From Gemmatimonadales bacterium (lineage in GTDB: Bacteria > Gemmatimonadota > Gemmatimonadetes > Gemmatimonadales > GWC2-71-9), in NCBI GenBank assembly GCA_020633775.1, contig JACKDA010000004.1, positions 1-64,000 on the forward strand: a stretch of DNA of 64,000 nucleotides, in the 5' to 3' direction. Made by a program: the position numbers and the translations under genes. Position 1 is the first letter of the stretch. Every line of letters starts with the position of its first letter. The notes beneath the pieces were generated by a model. It did no database searches. It had not been told where the DNA came from and worked only from the letters and a program-made list of their open reading frames with translations. Below, piece by piece: positions 16,049 to 25,235 of the stretch.

Positions 16049-17062
16049 TTATGCGACATCCCCCGCCACGCCATCGAGATACTCGCGCCGGTACATCGTC
16101 AGCAGCTCGAAGAAATACGACAGGGCGAGCGGGCCGATGAGCAGCCCGAGGATCCCGAGCCACGAGACGCCGGCGATCGCACCGACCAGGGTGATCAGCG
16201 GATGGATCTGCGCGTACCGGTTCGAGACCCAGGGACGGATCAGGTTGTCGACATTGCCGATCAGCACCGCGCCGATCAGCACCATCCCGACCGCCGCGGC
16301 GGTCCGCCCCCCGGTCGCGAGGACGATCGCGGCGGGCCCCCAGACCAGTCCGCTCCCCACCACCGGCATCACCGACAGCACCAGGGTGACCGCGCCCCAG
16401 AAGACGGGGTTGCCCAGCCCGAAGAGTGCGAAGGCGGCCGCCACCATCGCCCCCTGCGCCACCGCCGATGCGCCGGTGCCGATGACCGTCGACTTGGTGA
16501 CGGCGGCGAAACGGTCCCGCAGGATCGCCACGTTGGCATCGGAGAAGGGGATGTACGGGCGGACCCCGCGCCACGCCCCGTCGGGATCCTGCAGGATGTA
16601 GTAGAGCCCGAAGAACGAGAAGAGGATGTTCAGCGTGATGCGCGTCACCTTGCCCAGCAGCGAGATCGCCCCGCCCCCCATCAGGCTCACCAGCTTGGAG
16701 CCCAGCTCTCGCAGCGACTGGCCTATGGCGTAGGGGCCGATGTGGAGTTCATCGAGCCGCCCCATGACGGGCGAGTTCACGACCTCGCCCGCCGCGTCCT
16801 GCGCCTGCGCGACGAGGAGCGAGACCACCCACGTCACCGGCAGCACGATGCCGACGAGCGCCACGACGATCACGAGGGTGCTCGCCAGCGAGCGCCACTT
16901 CACCCGAGGCACCAGCCAGGCATGGAGCGGAGCGAGGATGATGTAGAGGACCGGCGCCCCCAGCAGGCCGGAGGCGTAGGGGGCCAGCGCCACGACGATC
17001 ACCACCCCGAGGAGGGCGATCAGCCACGAGGCGCGCTGGTGCTTGGTGTCGAACATCGGCAT
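16049..17062 (-). CDS. AI-2E family (PerM-like) membrane transporter
   Basis: A membrane protein of about 337 residues with some eight hydrophobic segments in the AI-2E/PerM order. An N-terminal pair (WLIALLGVVIVVALAPYA, LVIVVALVGIVLPVTWVV) is followed by the amphipathic middle with LYYILQDPDGAWR. The conserved C-terminal block LIGNVDNLIRPWVSNRYAQIHPL leads into a last hydrophobic hairpin. Substrates of this family vary (autoinducer-2, organic anions, Na+/H+ exchange), so none is assigned. ATG 17062 (MPMFDTKHQ) or 17056 is the likely start; an upstream in-frame start at 17110 would intrude into the divergent promoter region. Confidence 0.88.
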   Translation of the reverse strand: MPMFDTKHQRASWLIALLGVVIVVALAPYASGLLGAPVLYIILAPLHAWLVPRVKWRSLASTLVIVVALVGIVLPVTWVVSLLVAQAQDAAGEVVNSPVMGRLDELHIGPYAIGQSLRELGSKLVSLMGGGAISLLGKVTRITLNILFSFFGLYYILQDPDGAWRGVRPYIPFSDANVAILRDRFAAVTKSTVIGTGASAVAQGAMVAAAFALFGLGNPVFWGAVTLVLSVMPVVGSGLVWGPAAIVLATGGRTAAAVGMVLIGAVLIGNVDNLIRPWVSNRYAQIHPLITLVGAIAGVSWLGILGLLIGPLALSYFFELLTMYRREYLDGVAGDVA

Positions 17063-17174
17063 GGCCGGAAAGGCTACCCGGGTCGGGGAGCTCGCGCCAC
17101 CGGAGACCACCCGTTCCGTTGTGAAACCTTCCGCCTGCCACGGCCGTCTGGCGCGGGAGACCCCTCACCCGTGG

Positions 17175-18398
17175 ATGACGATGCTGTCCAACGCCCTGTC
17201 CGTCGGCCTCAAGACGCTCGCCGCGAACCCGCTGCGCACCTTCCTCTCGACCCTCGGGGTCATCATCGGCACCGCCGCCCTGGTGGCGGTGCTGGCCCTC
17301 GGCGACGGGGTCGAGCGCTACGCCCGTGAACAGATCACCCTCAAGACCGACCTGCAGCAGTTCACCATCTCCCCGCTCACGGGTCGGCGACTCGACGGGA
17401 TCTGGTTGCCGCGGCCGGACACCGTCTCCCTCGGCGAGGCGGAGCTGCGGCAGCTCGCCGCCGAGCTCGGTCCCGAGGTGGACCTGACGCTCCGGCTGGC
17501 GGGGGGGACCCTCGTGGGCGGGTTGCCGGGCGATTCGCTTCGGGGGGCGATGGTCGAGGCGGTGATGGGGAGCGTGGCCGGACCGCCGGACTCGCTGCTC
17601 GTCGCCGGTCGACTGCTCGACCAGGGGGAGCTCGGCGGGACCACGCCGATCGCGGTGATCAGCCCGGACCTCGCCGCGCTCATCGGTCCGGGCGCCGCGG
17701 CTGTCGATCGCACCATCCTGCTGCGGGGCAACCCGTTCACGGTGGTCGGGATCGCGGGACGAACCGGCGCCGAGGAGAAGCGGCTCGCCATCCAGGTCCC
17801 CTTCGGCGCCTTCGACCTCGCGGTGCCACCGCAGACCCGGGCACCGGCCGGCATCGTCGGCAGTGCACCGACCCTCGAGGCGATGGAGCCGGCGCTCGCG
17901 AAGGCGACCGCCTGGGCAACCCGCGTCGGGGGGGACGGGCTCTCGGTCGGGAGTCGCGGCGACATCCTCACCGAGGTCAGCCGCGGGATGCTCGTCGCCA
18001 AGCTGCTGATGGGATCGATCACCGGGATCTCGCTGCTGGTCGGCGGGATCGGGATCATGAACGTGCTGCTGGCCGGTGTCGTCGAGCGGACCCGCGAGAT
18101 CGGCATCCGTCGCGCGACGGGTGCGCAGCGGCGCGACATCATCGGCCAGTTCCTCGCCGAGTCGGTGGTGATCACCGGCGCGGGCAGCCTGCTGGGGGTG
18201 ATCCTCGGCATGGCCGGCGCGTTCGGCGTGAGCTGGGTGATGCGGGCGCAGTCCGACGCCCCGGTGCACGCCGCCTTCACCGCGCTGCCGTTGCTGGTCG
18301 CCGCCGCGTCGGCGGTGGTGATCGGCCTGGTGTTCGGGATGTATCCGGCGCTGAAGGCGTCGCGACTCGCCCCGATCGACGCGATCCGGACGGAGTGA
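17175..18398 (+). CDS. MacB/FtsX-type ABC transporter permease (no adjacent ATPase)
   Basis: A 407-residue permease with the MacB layout: one N-terminal membrane segment (FLSTLGVIIGTAALVAVLAL), a periplasmic core domain of about 220 residues, and three C-terminal segments. The FtsX signature EIGIRRATGAQRRDIIGQFL lies between the second and third. Such permeases work as dimers with a MacB/LolD-type ATPase in lipoprotein, peptide or drug extrusion, or mechanotransmission. No ATPase gene is fused or adjacent upstream; the nearest is the YbbA-like ATPase at 19216. ATG 17175 begins MTMLSNALSVGLKTLAANPL, where family members start. It converges with the tesA-like gene over a long palindrome. Confidence 0.9.
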   Translation: MTMLSNALSVGLKTLAANPLRTFLSTLGVIIGTAALVAVLALGDGVERYAREQITLKTDLQQFTISPLTGRRLDGIWLPRPDTVSLGEAELRQLAAELGPEVDLTLRLAGGTLVGGLPGDSLRGAMVEAVMGSVAGPPDSLLVAGRLLDQGELGGTTPIAVISPDLAALIGPGAAAVDRTILLRGNPFTVVGIAGRTGAEEKRLAIQVPFGAFDLAVPPQTRAPAGIVGSAPTLEAMEPALAKATAWATRVGGDGLSVGSRGDILTEVSRGMLVAKLLMGSITGISLLVGGIGIMNVLLAGVVERTREIGIRRATGAQRRDIIGQFLAESVVITGAGSLLGVILGMAGAFGVSWVMRAQSDAPVHAAFTALPLLVAAASAVVIGLVFGMYPALKASRLAPIDAIRTE

Positions 18399-18412
18399 CG
18401 AAAGAGAGAAGA

Positions 18413-18476
18413 GAGAAGAGAGAGGAGAGAAGAGAGCCTGCGACGCTGGATTCTCTCTTCTCTCCTCTCTCTTCTC
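18413..18476. terminator. 24-bp all-purine/pyrimidine palindrome between convergent genes
   Basis: The 24 bases at 18413-18436 contain only G and A and are repeated exactly inverted at 18453-18476, with a 16-base loop. It lies between the convergent MacB-like and tesA-like genes, so a bidirectional terminator is likely. The purine tract extends from about 18400 and could form triplex DNA. There is no T-run. Confidence 0.65.
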
Positions 18477-18478
18477 GC

Positions 18479-19186
18479 CTACCGCGCCGCCACGATCGAA
18501 TCGAGCACCGGTCGCAGCAGGTTCCACACATTCTCCGCCACGCGTCGCGATCCTTCGGCATTGGGATGGATGCCGTCGGCCTGGTTGAAGCGGGCGAGGC
18601 CGGCGACCCCGTCGAGCAGGAAGGGGAGGTAATAGGCGTCGTGCGCCTGCGCCGCGCGCGGGAAGACCTGGCGGAAGCGGCTCACGTAGTCGGCGCCCAT
18701 GTTGGGCAGCGCCTCCATCCCGGCGACGATCACCGCGGGACGCGGCACGACGCGGTCGAGCCGCGAGAGGATCGCCTCGAGGTTCGCCGCCATGGAGTCG
18801 ACGTCCTGCCCGCGCAGGCCGTCGTTGGCGCCGGTCTCGACCATCACGAGTGCCGGGGGATCCTGGCCGAGGACCCATTCGAGCCGCCGCAGCGCACCGG
18901 CAGAGGTCTCGCCGCTGACGCCGGCGTTGACGACGCGGAACGGCAGCTCGGCCTCGTCGATGCGTTGCTGGACGAGCGTGGTCCACGCCTGGTCCGGATC
19001 GAGGCCGTATCCGGCGGTGAGCGAGGTCCCGACGAACAGGACGACGGGCGCCTCGACGGGGGCCGGGCTATCCTTCCCGGGATCCGCGGGCGGCGTGTCG
19101 CCCTGATCGGCCTGCCCGGCACACCCGAGCAGGCCGATGACCATCCATCCCCATCGCCGATGATGTCGTGACGACTTCCCCCGCAT
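18479..19186 (-). CDS. tesA: TesA-like SGNH/GDSL esterase lipoprotein
   Basis: A 235-residue SGNH hydrolase. The nucleophile block FVGTSLTAGYGLD, the Gly block (NAGVSGETSAG), the Asn block (ETGANDGL) and the catalytic Asp-His block DGIHPNAEGS are all present. The N-terminus is basic followed by MVIGLLGCAG, a lipobox, so it is probably a periplasm-facing lipoprotein, unlike soluble E. coli TesA. ATG 19186 has GAGGAG seven bases upstream. It is divergent from ybbA and ybbP as in E. coli. Activity on acyl-CoA, lysophospholipid or aryl esters is possible. Confidence 0.9.
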   Translation of the reverse strand: MRGKSSRHHRRWGWMVIGLLGCAGQADQGDTPPADPGKDSPAPVEAPVVLFVGTSLTAGYGLDPDQAWTTLVQQRIDEAELPFRVVNAGVSGETSAGALRRLEWVLGQDPPALVMVETGANDGLRGQDVDSMAANLEAILSRLDRVVPRPAVIVAGMEALPNMGADYVSRFRQVFPRAAQAHDAYYLPFLLDGVAGLARFNQADGIHPNAEGSRRVAENVWNLLRPVLDSIVAAR

Positions 19187-19215
19187 CTCCAGACTCCTCC
19201 GCCGCACGGCAGCCG

Positions 19216-19887
19216 ATGTTGCGCGTCGAGGGCCTCACCCAGGGCTATCACTCGGGTGGGGGAACCCTCACGGTGCTGAAGGATATCAACTTCACCCTCG
19301 AGGCCGGTGGATTCCTCGCGATCACCGGCCCCTCGGGCAGCGGCAAGACGACGCTCCTCGGCCTGCTCGCCGGGCTCGATCGTCCGAGCGCCGGGCGCGT
19401 GCTGCTGGACGGCATCGACCTCGGGGCGCTCGATGAGGACGCGCGGGCGGCCCTGCGTCGTCGGAAGGTCGGCTTCATCTTCCAGTCGTTCCAGTTGATC
19501 CCCACGCTGACGGCACGGGAGAACGTCCAGGTGCCGCTCGAGCTGGCCGGTGAGGCGTCGGCTGCCGCGGTCGCCGACGACCTGCTCGGTCGGGTCGGCC
19601 TCGGCGCGCGGGGCCACCATTACCCGAGCCAGCTCTCCGGCGGCGAACAGCAGCGCGTGGCGGTGGCGCGCGCCTTCAGCACGCGCCCCGACATCCTGTT
19701 CGCGGACGAGCCGACCGGGAACCTCGACGGCGCCAACGGCGGCGTGGTCGTCGAACTGATGCTCGCGCTGAACGCGGAGTTCGGCACCACCCTCGTGCTC
19801 GTGACCCACGACCTCGAGGTGGCCGCCCTCGCCCGCCGGCAGATCCGGCTGGCGGACGGGCGGGTGGTGGACGACACCGGCGCATGA
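19216..19887 (+). CDS. ybbA: YbbA-like ABC transporter ATP-binding protein
   Basis: A 223-residue ATPase of the MacB/LolD subfamily. Walker A GPSGSGKT (38-45), FQSFQLIPTLTARENV, signature LSGGEQQRVAVARA, Walker B with DEPTGNLD, and the switch histidine in LVTHDL are all present. The sequence closely resembles E. coli YbbA. It overlaps ybbP by four bases (ATGA at 19884), so the two form one transporter. The start could instead be GTG 19168, which would add a low-complexity leader and overlap the tesA start; ATG 19216 (MLRVEGL) fits the family better. The cargo is unknown; lipid or esterified product handling has been suggested from the tesA linkage. Confidence 0.93.
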   Translation: MLRVEGLTQGYHSGGGTLTVLKDINFTLEAGGFLAITGPSGSGKTTLLGLLAGLDRPSAGRVLLDGIDLGALDEDARAALRRRKVGFIFQSFQLIPTLTARENVQVPLELAGEASAAAVADDLLGRVGLGARGHHYPSQLSGGEQQRVAVARAFSTRPDILFADEPTGNLDGANGGVVVELMLALNAEFGTTLVLVTHDLEVAALARRQIRLADGRVVDDTGA

Positions 19888-22484
19888 CGACACTCGGCTT
19901 CGCGGTGCGACTGGCGTGGCGCGATGCGCGCGCGAGCTGGCGGCGGCTCGGCCTCCTGACGGCCGCCGTCACCGCCGGCGTCGCGGCGCTCGTCGCGGTC
20001 AACTCCTTCACCGACAACCTCCGCACCTCGGTGGCCGAACAGGCGCAGGCGCTGCTCGGCTCGGACCTCTCGCTCGGGGCCCGCGCGCCGCTCGACACCA
20101 ATGCCGTCGCGATGCGCTTCGTCGACTCGCTGCAGCGCGCCGGTGGGCCCGAGGTCGCGGTCGCGCGCTCGGTCTCCCTCGCGGCGATGGCGTATGTCGA
20201 GGCGAGCGGCACGGCGCGCCTGGTCCAGCTGCGCGGCGTCGAACCGGGATGGCCCTTCTACGGGGCGATCACCACCGAACCCGCCGGTGCGTGGGCGATG
20301 GTGCAGTCGGGTGCGGTCGTCGTCGATCCGTCGCTGCTCACCTCCCTCGGCGCGCGGCTCGGGGACACGCTCCGGGTCGGCGAGGCCCGCTTCCCCATCG
20401 CCGGGACGGTGGTCAACGTGCCCGGCGAGGTGGGCCTCCAGTCGGCATTCGGCGCGCGGATCTACGTCGCGCACCGCCTCCTCCCCGCCACCGAGCTGCT
20501 CGGGTTCGGAACCCGCGCGGAATACGACATCGCCTTCCGGTTGCCGGCGACGATCGATGCCCAGGCCGTCGCGGCCGCCGCGCGCCCGGCGCTGCGCGAG
20601 GCGCGGGTCCGCATCCGCACCGTGGCCGACGATCGTGACAACCTCACCGAGGGACTCACCCGGCTCGGGCAGTTCCTCGGGCTCGTCGCGCTCGCGGCGC
20701 TGCTCCTCGGCGGCCTCGGCACGGCGAGCGCCGTCCATGTGCTGATTCGCCAGCGGCTCGACAGCATCGCGGTCCTCCGCTGCCTCGGCGCGACCTCGGG
20801 CCAGATCGTCCTCGCGTTCCTGCTCCAGGCCATGGGCATGGGCCTGCTGGGTGCGCTCCTCGGGGCGGCGATCGGGGTCGGCCTCCAGCAGGCGATGCCG
20901 GCGCTCTTCGCCGACCTGCTGCCGGTCGACGTGCAGGTCGCCGCCTCGCCGATGGCGGTCCTCCTTGGCGTGGGACTGGGGATCTGGACGGCGGCCGCGT
21001 TCGCGCTGCTGCCGCTGCTCGGGGCCCGCTCGGTGCCGCCGCTCGCGACCCTCCGCCGACTGACGACCCCGCCCCGCACGCGCTGGGACGGGTCGCGGAT
21101 CGCGGCGATCCTCGCCCTGGTCGCGAGCGTCGTCGGCCTCGCCGCGGTGCAGGTCGGCTCGCTGATCGAGGGGACATGGTTCGCCGCCTCGGTTGGCGCG
21201 GCGCTCGTCGTGCTCTGGCTGGCCTCGCTCGCGGTCATTCGGCTCGCACGCCGCTTCACGCCCCGACGCGGGTCCTACCTGATCCGGCAGGGCCTCGCGA
21301 ACCTGCACCGCCCCGGGAACCAGACCGTCACCGTGGTGCTCGCCCTCGGCTTCGGCGCCTTCCTGCTGACGACGCTCTTCACCGCGCAGGTGAACCTGCT
21401 GCGTGACTTCCGCGTCGGAGAGGAGGGCGAGCGGCCGAATCTCGTCCTCATCGACATCCAGCCGGACCAACGCCCCCTCGTCGAGGAGGTGCTGGCGCGC
21501 GAGGGCGCGACCGCCACCGCCTTCACGCCGATCGTGACGATGCGGCTCGCCGCCGTGGCGGGCGAGCGCGTGAGCACGATCCTCGCGCGCGGTGGCGCGT
21601 CACGCGCGCCAGGGGACACGCTCGACGAGGGTGAGGGGAGCGGCCTCTGGGCCGTGCGGCGCGAGTATCGCTCGACCTACCGCGGCGAGCTCGGGCCGGC
21701 GGAGCGGGTCGTCGCGGGGACGTGGTTCACGCCGGCCGATTCGGGGCGCGGCCTCACGGCCGACGACCCCGTGGCGGTCTCGGTCGAGCAGGACCTCGCC
21801 GCCGAGCTCGGCATCGGGCTCGGCGCACGGCTCGTGTGGAACATCCAGGGCATCGAGCTGCACACGGTCGTCCGCTCGCTGCGCGAGGTGAACTGGGCCC
21901 GCTTCGAGCCGAACTTCTTCGTCATCTTCGCGCCGGGGAGCCTCGAGGGTGCGCCGCAGACCTCCGTCACGCTGACCCGGGTGGTCGATCCGGCGGCGCG
22001 CGGTCGTCTCCAGCGCGCCCTGGCCGAACGGGTGCCCAATGTCACCTCGGTCGATCTCGGCGAGGTGCAGCGGGCGCTCGAGGCGGTCATCGGGCGGGTG
22101 GTGGCGGCGATCCGGTTCATGGCGATGTTCTCGCTGGCGACCGGCGCCATCGTGCTGATCGGCGCGATCGCCACCTCGCGGTGGCAGCGGCTGCGTGAGG
22201 GCACCCTGCTCCGGACCCTGGGCGCGACGCGCGCGCAGGTGCTCCGGATCCTCCTCGTCGAGTACGCGGCCCTCGGCCTCGCCGCCGCGCTGGTGGCGGC
22301 GGTGCTCGCGGGCGCGGCCGGGTGGGCCCTGGCGCACTTCGTGTTCGAGACCGCCTTCCTCCTCCCCGTCGTCCCGATCGCCGTGCTGGCCGGCGGGCTC
22401 GTGCTCCTCACCACGGTCGCCGGGCTCTGGAGCTCGCTCGACGTGCTGCGGCGCCCGCCGCTCGAGGTCCTCCGGGCCGAGTAG
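19884..22484 (+). CDS. ybbP: YbbP-like ABC transporter permease with two FtsX domains
   Basis: An 866-residue permease with ten predicted membrane segments in two FtsX halves. The first coupling motif is RQRLDSIAVLRCLGATSGQI (about 288-307) and the second is REGTLLRTLGATRAQVLRI near the C-terminus. Between them are large extracytoplasmic domains of the MacB_PCD type. It starts MTTLGFAVRLAWRDARASWR, overlapping ybbA by four bases, and is the membrane partner of that ATPase. Length and order match E. coli YbbP. It is expected in the inner membrane. The substrate cannot be deduced. Confidence 0.93.
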   Translation: MTTLGFAVRLAWRDARASWRRLGLLTAAVTAGVAALVAVNSFTDNLRTSVAEQAQALLGSDLSLGARAPLDTNAVAMRFVDSLQRAGGPEVAVARSVSLAAMAYVEASGTARLVQLRGVEPGWPFYGAITTEPAGAWAMVQSGAVVVDPSLLTSLGARLGDTLRVGEARFPIAGTVVNVPGEVGLQSAFGARIYVAHRLLPATELLGFGTRAEYDIAFRLPATIDAQAVAAAARPALREARVRIRTVADDRDNLTEGLTRLGQFLGLVALAALLLGGLGTASAVHVLIRQRLDSIAVLRCLGATSGQIVLAFLLQAMGMGLLGALLGAAIGVGLQQAMPALFADLLPVDVQVAASPMAVLLGVGLGIWTAAAFALLPLLGARSVPPLATLRRLTTPPRTRWDGSRIAAILALVASVVGLAAVQVGSLIEGTWFAASVGAALVVLWLASLAVIRLARRFTPRRGSYLIRQGLANLHRPGNQTVTVVLALGFGAFLLTTLFTAQVNLLRDFRVGEEGERPNLVLIDIQPDQRPLVEEVLAREGATATAFTPIVTMRLAAVAGERVSTILARGGASRAPGDTLDEGEGSGLWAVRREYRSTYRGELGPAERVVAGTWFTPADSGRGLTADDPVAVSVEQDLAAELGIGLGARLVWNIQGIELHTVVRSLREVNWARFEPNFFVIFAPGSLEGAPQTSVTLTRVVDPAARGRLQRALAERVPNVTSVDLGEVQRALEAVIGRVVAAIRFMAMFSLATGAIVLIGAIATSRWQRLREGTLLRTLGATRAQVLRILLVEYAALGLAAALVAAVLAGAAGWALAHFVFETAFLLPVVPIAVLAGGLVLLTTVAGLWSSLDVLRRPPLEVLRAE

Positions 22485-22598
22485 GTGGCGGGCCGGGTTT
22501 CCCGGTGTCGCGTGTCGCGGTAAGCTTCCGGGCTGCCGTCGCGCACCCCGCGCCGACGGCCTCGCCCCCGCCACCTCCGCCCACGAGGATTCCCGAGG

Positions 22599-25094
22599 AT
22601 GTTCCCACGTCGACTCACCGCGTCCGTGGCCCTGCTGGCGCTCGCGGCCTGCTCCGCCAGTTCCGCGACCACCACCCCCGCCGCCCGCCCGACGCCGGGC
22701 GGCCAGGCGGCCGGGCGTGACTCCGCCGGTGGCGGTGCGGCCCGTCCCGCCGCGTCGCGGAACGGTCCGAAGGCCTACAAGGACGTCATCACCGCGAAGG
22801 CGATCAGCGACAGTGGCGCCTTCACCGTGCACCGGATCGAGGACAAGTGGTTCTACGAGATCCCGGCCGCGATGGCGGGGCGCGAGTTCCTCGTGGTCTC
22901 GCGGATCGCCCGGACGGCCTCGGGGCTCGGCTACGGCGGCTCGAAGAACGCGACGGACGTGGTCCGCTTCGTCCGCCGGGGCGACAAGGTCGACCTGAAG
23001 CACGTCTCGTACGCGACGGTGGCCGACAGCACCTCGCCGATGTCGATCGCGGTGCAGAACAGCAACCTCGAGCCGATCCTGCAGACCTTCGACATCGCGG
23101 CCTACGGCCCGGACTCGTCGATGGTGATCGAGGTGGGCGACTTCTTCGTCGCCGACATCCCGATGCTCGGCCTCTCGAGCGGCCGCCGCACGGCGCTCGG
23201 CGTGCGGCGCCTCGACCCGAAGCGCACCTACGTCGCCCGGATCGCGAGCTACCCGACCAACATCGAGAACCGGGTGGTGCTGACGTACGACGCGACCAAG
23301 GCCCCGGCGAATGCCGAGACCGGGACGATCACCATCGAGATGAACCACTCGATGCTGCTGCTCCCGAAGGTGCCGATGCAGCCCCGCATCTATGACGAGC
23401 GGGTGGGCTACTTCTCGACCCAGCAGGTCGACTACGGCCGCGAGGAGGATCGCGCCGTGACCCGCCGGTTCATCGACCGCTGGCGGCTCGAGCCGAAGGA
23501 CACGGCGGCCTTCCTGCGCGGCGAGCTGGTCGAGCCGGTCAAGCCGATCATCTACTACATCGACCCCGCCACGCCGGCGAAGTGGCGCCCGTACCTCATC
23601 GCGGGGGTCAACGACTGGCAGGCCGCGTTCGAGGCGGCGGGCTTCAAGAACGCCATCATCGGCCGCCTCGCCCCGACCCCCGAGGAGGATCCGGAATTCT
23701 CGCCCGAGGACGCCCGGTACAGCGTGATCCGCTACCTCGCCTCCGACATCGAGAACGCCTCGGGTCCGCACGTGGCCGACCCGCGCTCGGGCGAGATCCT
23801 CGAGTCGGACATCCAGTGGTACCACAACGTCATGAACCTCCTCCGCAACTGGTACCTCGTGCAGACCGCGGCCATCAACCCCCGGGCGCGGTCGGTCGAC
23901 TTCGAGGACGAGGTGATGGGCGAGCTGATCCGCTTCGTGTCGTCCCACGAGGTCGGCCACACGCTCGGGCTGCCGCACAACATGAAGGCCAGCTCCTCCT
24001 ACCCGGTGGATTCGCTCCGCAGCCCGGCGTTCACGAAGGCGTTCAACACCGCCCCGTCGATCATGGACTACGCCCGCTTCAACTACGTCGCGCAGCCGGG
24101 CGACGGTGACGTCGCGATGCACCCGGGCATCGGGCCGTACGACAAGTACTCGATCCGCTGGGGCTACCGGCCCATCCTCGACGCCGCCACGGCGGACGCC
24201 GAGAAGCCGACCCTCGACGCCTGGATCGCGGAGCACGCCGATGACCCGATGTACCGCTTCGGCGATCCGTCGGGGACCGACCCGGGGTCGCAGACCGAGG
24301 ATCTCGGCGACGACGGGGTGAAGGCCAGCGAGTACGGCATCGCGAACCTCAAGCGGATCATGCCGCGCCTGCTGGAGTACTCCTACGAGCCGGGCGCCGA
24401 CTTCTCGCAGCTGCGCGAGATGTACGGCGAGGTGACCGGGCAGTGGAACCGCTACATGGGGCACGTCGCCACCATCATCGGCGGGATCGACTGGACCCGG
24501 AAGAACGCCGACCAGACCGGGCCCGCCTACACCGCGATCCCCCGCGAGCGGCAGAAGGCCGCCGTGGCGTTCCTCACCGCCCAGGCGCTGCAGACGCCGA
24601 CGTGGATGTTCGACCCGGCGATCCTCGAGCGGATCGGGATCCAGGGGAGCACCGAGCGGATCAAGGGCTTCATGGTCGGCACGCTGAACCGGATGACCGA
24701 CCCGTCCCGGCTGGCACGCGTGGCGGAGCTGAGCACCGTCGCCGATGGCGGCTATCCGCTGCCGGAGTACCTGGCCGACATCCGCGACGGCGCCTGGACC
24801 GAGCTGCGGACGGGCGCGGCGCCCGACTTCTACCGCCGGTCGCTGCAGCGCGCCTGGATCGAGCGGATGGAGAACCTGATGACGACCGACCTGCCGCCGA
24901 TCCCGGCGCAGTTCCGCGATCGGCTGCCGCCCAACCCGAACGTGGCGTTGTCGGACATCCGGCCATTGGTGCGCGCGGAGCTCGTGCAGCTGCGCGGCCG
25001 GCTCCGGCAGGCCGCCGGTCGTGGCGATGCGGTGACCCGGGCCCACTACGCCGATGCCGCCGAGCGGATCGGGCAGATCCTCGAACCGCGCTGA
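22599..25094 (+). CDS. Zinc-dependent metalloprotease, secreted lipoprotein (DUF5117/DUF4953-like)
   Basis: An 831-residue protein with a lipoprotein signal (ASVALLALAAC) and a low-complexity Ala/Pro/Gly linker. A large N-terminal beta domain is followed by a metzincin-type catalytic domain with HEVGHTLGLPHN at about residues 450-461 (extended zinc motif HExxHxxGxxH). The Met-turn candidate is APSIMDYARFNY. The family is common in Bacteroidota and Gemmatimonadota and its substrates are mostly uncharacterised. It probably acts on the cell surface or in the periplasm. A strong terminator lies 37 bp downstream, so it is transcribed alone or from ybbP, 114 bp upstream. Confidence 0.92.
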   Translation: MFPRRLTASVALLALAACSASSATTTPAARPTPGGQAAGRDSAGGGAARPAASRNGPKAYKDVITAKAISDSGAFTVHRIEDKWFYEIPAAMAGREFLVVSRIARTASGLGYGGSKNATDVVRFVRRGDKVDLKHVSYATVADSTSPMSIAVQNSNLEPILQTFDIAAYGPDSSMVIEVGDFFVADIPMLGLSSGRRTALGVRRLDPKRTYVARIASYPTNIENRVVLTYDATKAPANAETGTITIEMNHSMLLLPKVPMQPRIYDERVGYFSTQQVDYGREEDRAVTRRFIDRWRLEPKDTAAFLRGELVEPVKPIIYYIDPATPAKWRPYLIAGVNDWQAAFEAAGFKNAIIGRLAPTPEEDPEFSPEDARYSVIRYLASDIENASGPHVADPRSGEILESDIQWYHNVMNLLRNWYLVQTAAINPRARSVDFEDEVMGELIRFVSSHEVGHTLGLPHNMKASSSYPVDSLRSPAFTKAFNTAPSIMDYARFNYVAQPGDGDVAMHPGIGPYDKYSIRWGYRPILDAATADAEKPTLDAWIAEHADDPMYRFGDPSGTDPGSQTEDLGDDGVKASEYGIANLKRIMPRLLEYSYEPGADFSQLREMYGEVTGQWNRYMGHVATIIGGIDWTRKNADQTGPAYTAIPRERQKAAVAFLTAQALQTPTWMFDPAILERIGIQGSTERIKGFMVGTLNRMTDPSRLARVAELSTVADGGYPLPEYLADIRDGAWTELRTGAAPDFYRRSLQRAWIERMENLMTTDLPPIPAQFRDRLPPNPNVALSDIRPLVRAELVQLRGRLRQAAGRGDAVTRAHYADAAERIGQILEPR

Positions 25095-25131
25095 CCCCCG
25101 GGGCCGACGGCCCGCGGGACCCGCACGACGG

Positions 25132-25158
25132 AACGGCCCCCTCGCGAGGGGGCCGTTT
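25132..25158 (+). terminator. Rho-independent terminator after metalloprotease
   Basis: A perfect palindrome of 26 bases (AACGGCCCCCTCG at 25132-25144 and its complement to 25157) ends in TTT. It lies 38 bases after the metalloprotease stop and 78 bases before fabI. Confidence 0.8.
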
Positions 25159-25235
25159 CACTTCCCAACCACCCCCGGCCATTCTATCGTGCAGCGGATC
25201 GCACCTTCGACCCTCGACTCCATGGAGCCACCGGC

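Noticed and set aside
21600..25046. 1148-codon minus-strand frame opposite ybbP and the metalloprotease
   Set aside because: Low-complexity Arg/His/Gly composition with no recognisable domain; both plus-strand genes are certain.
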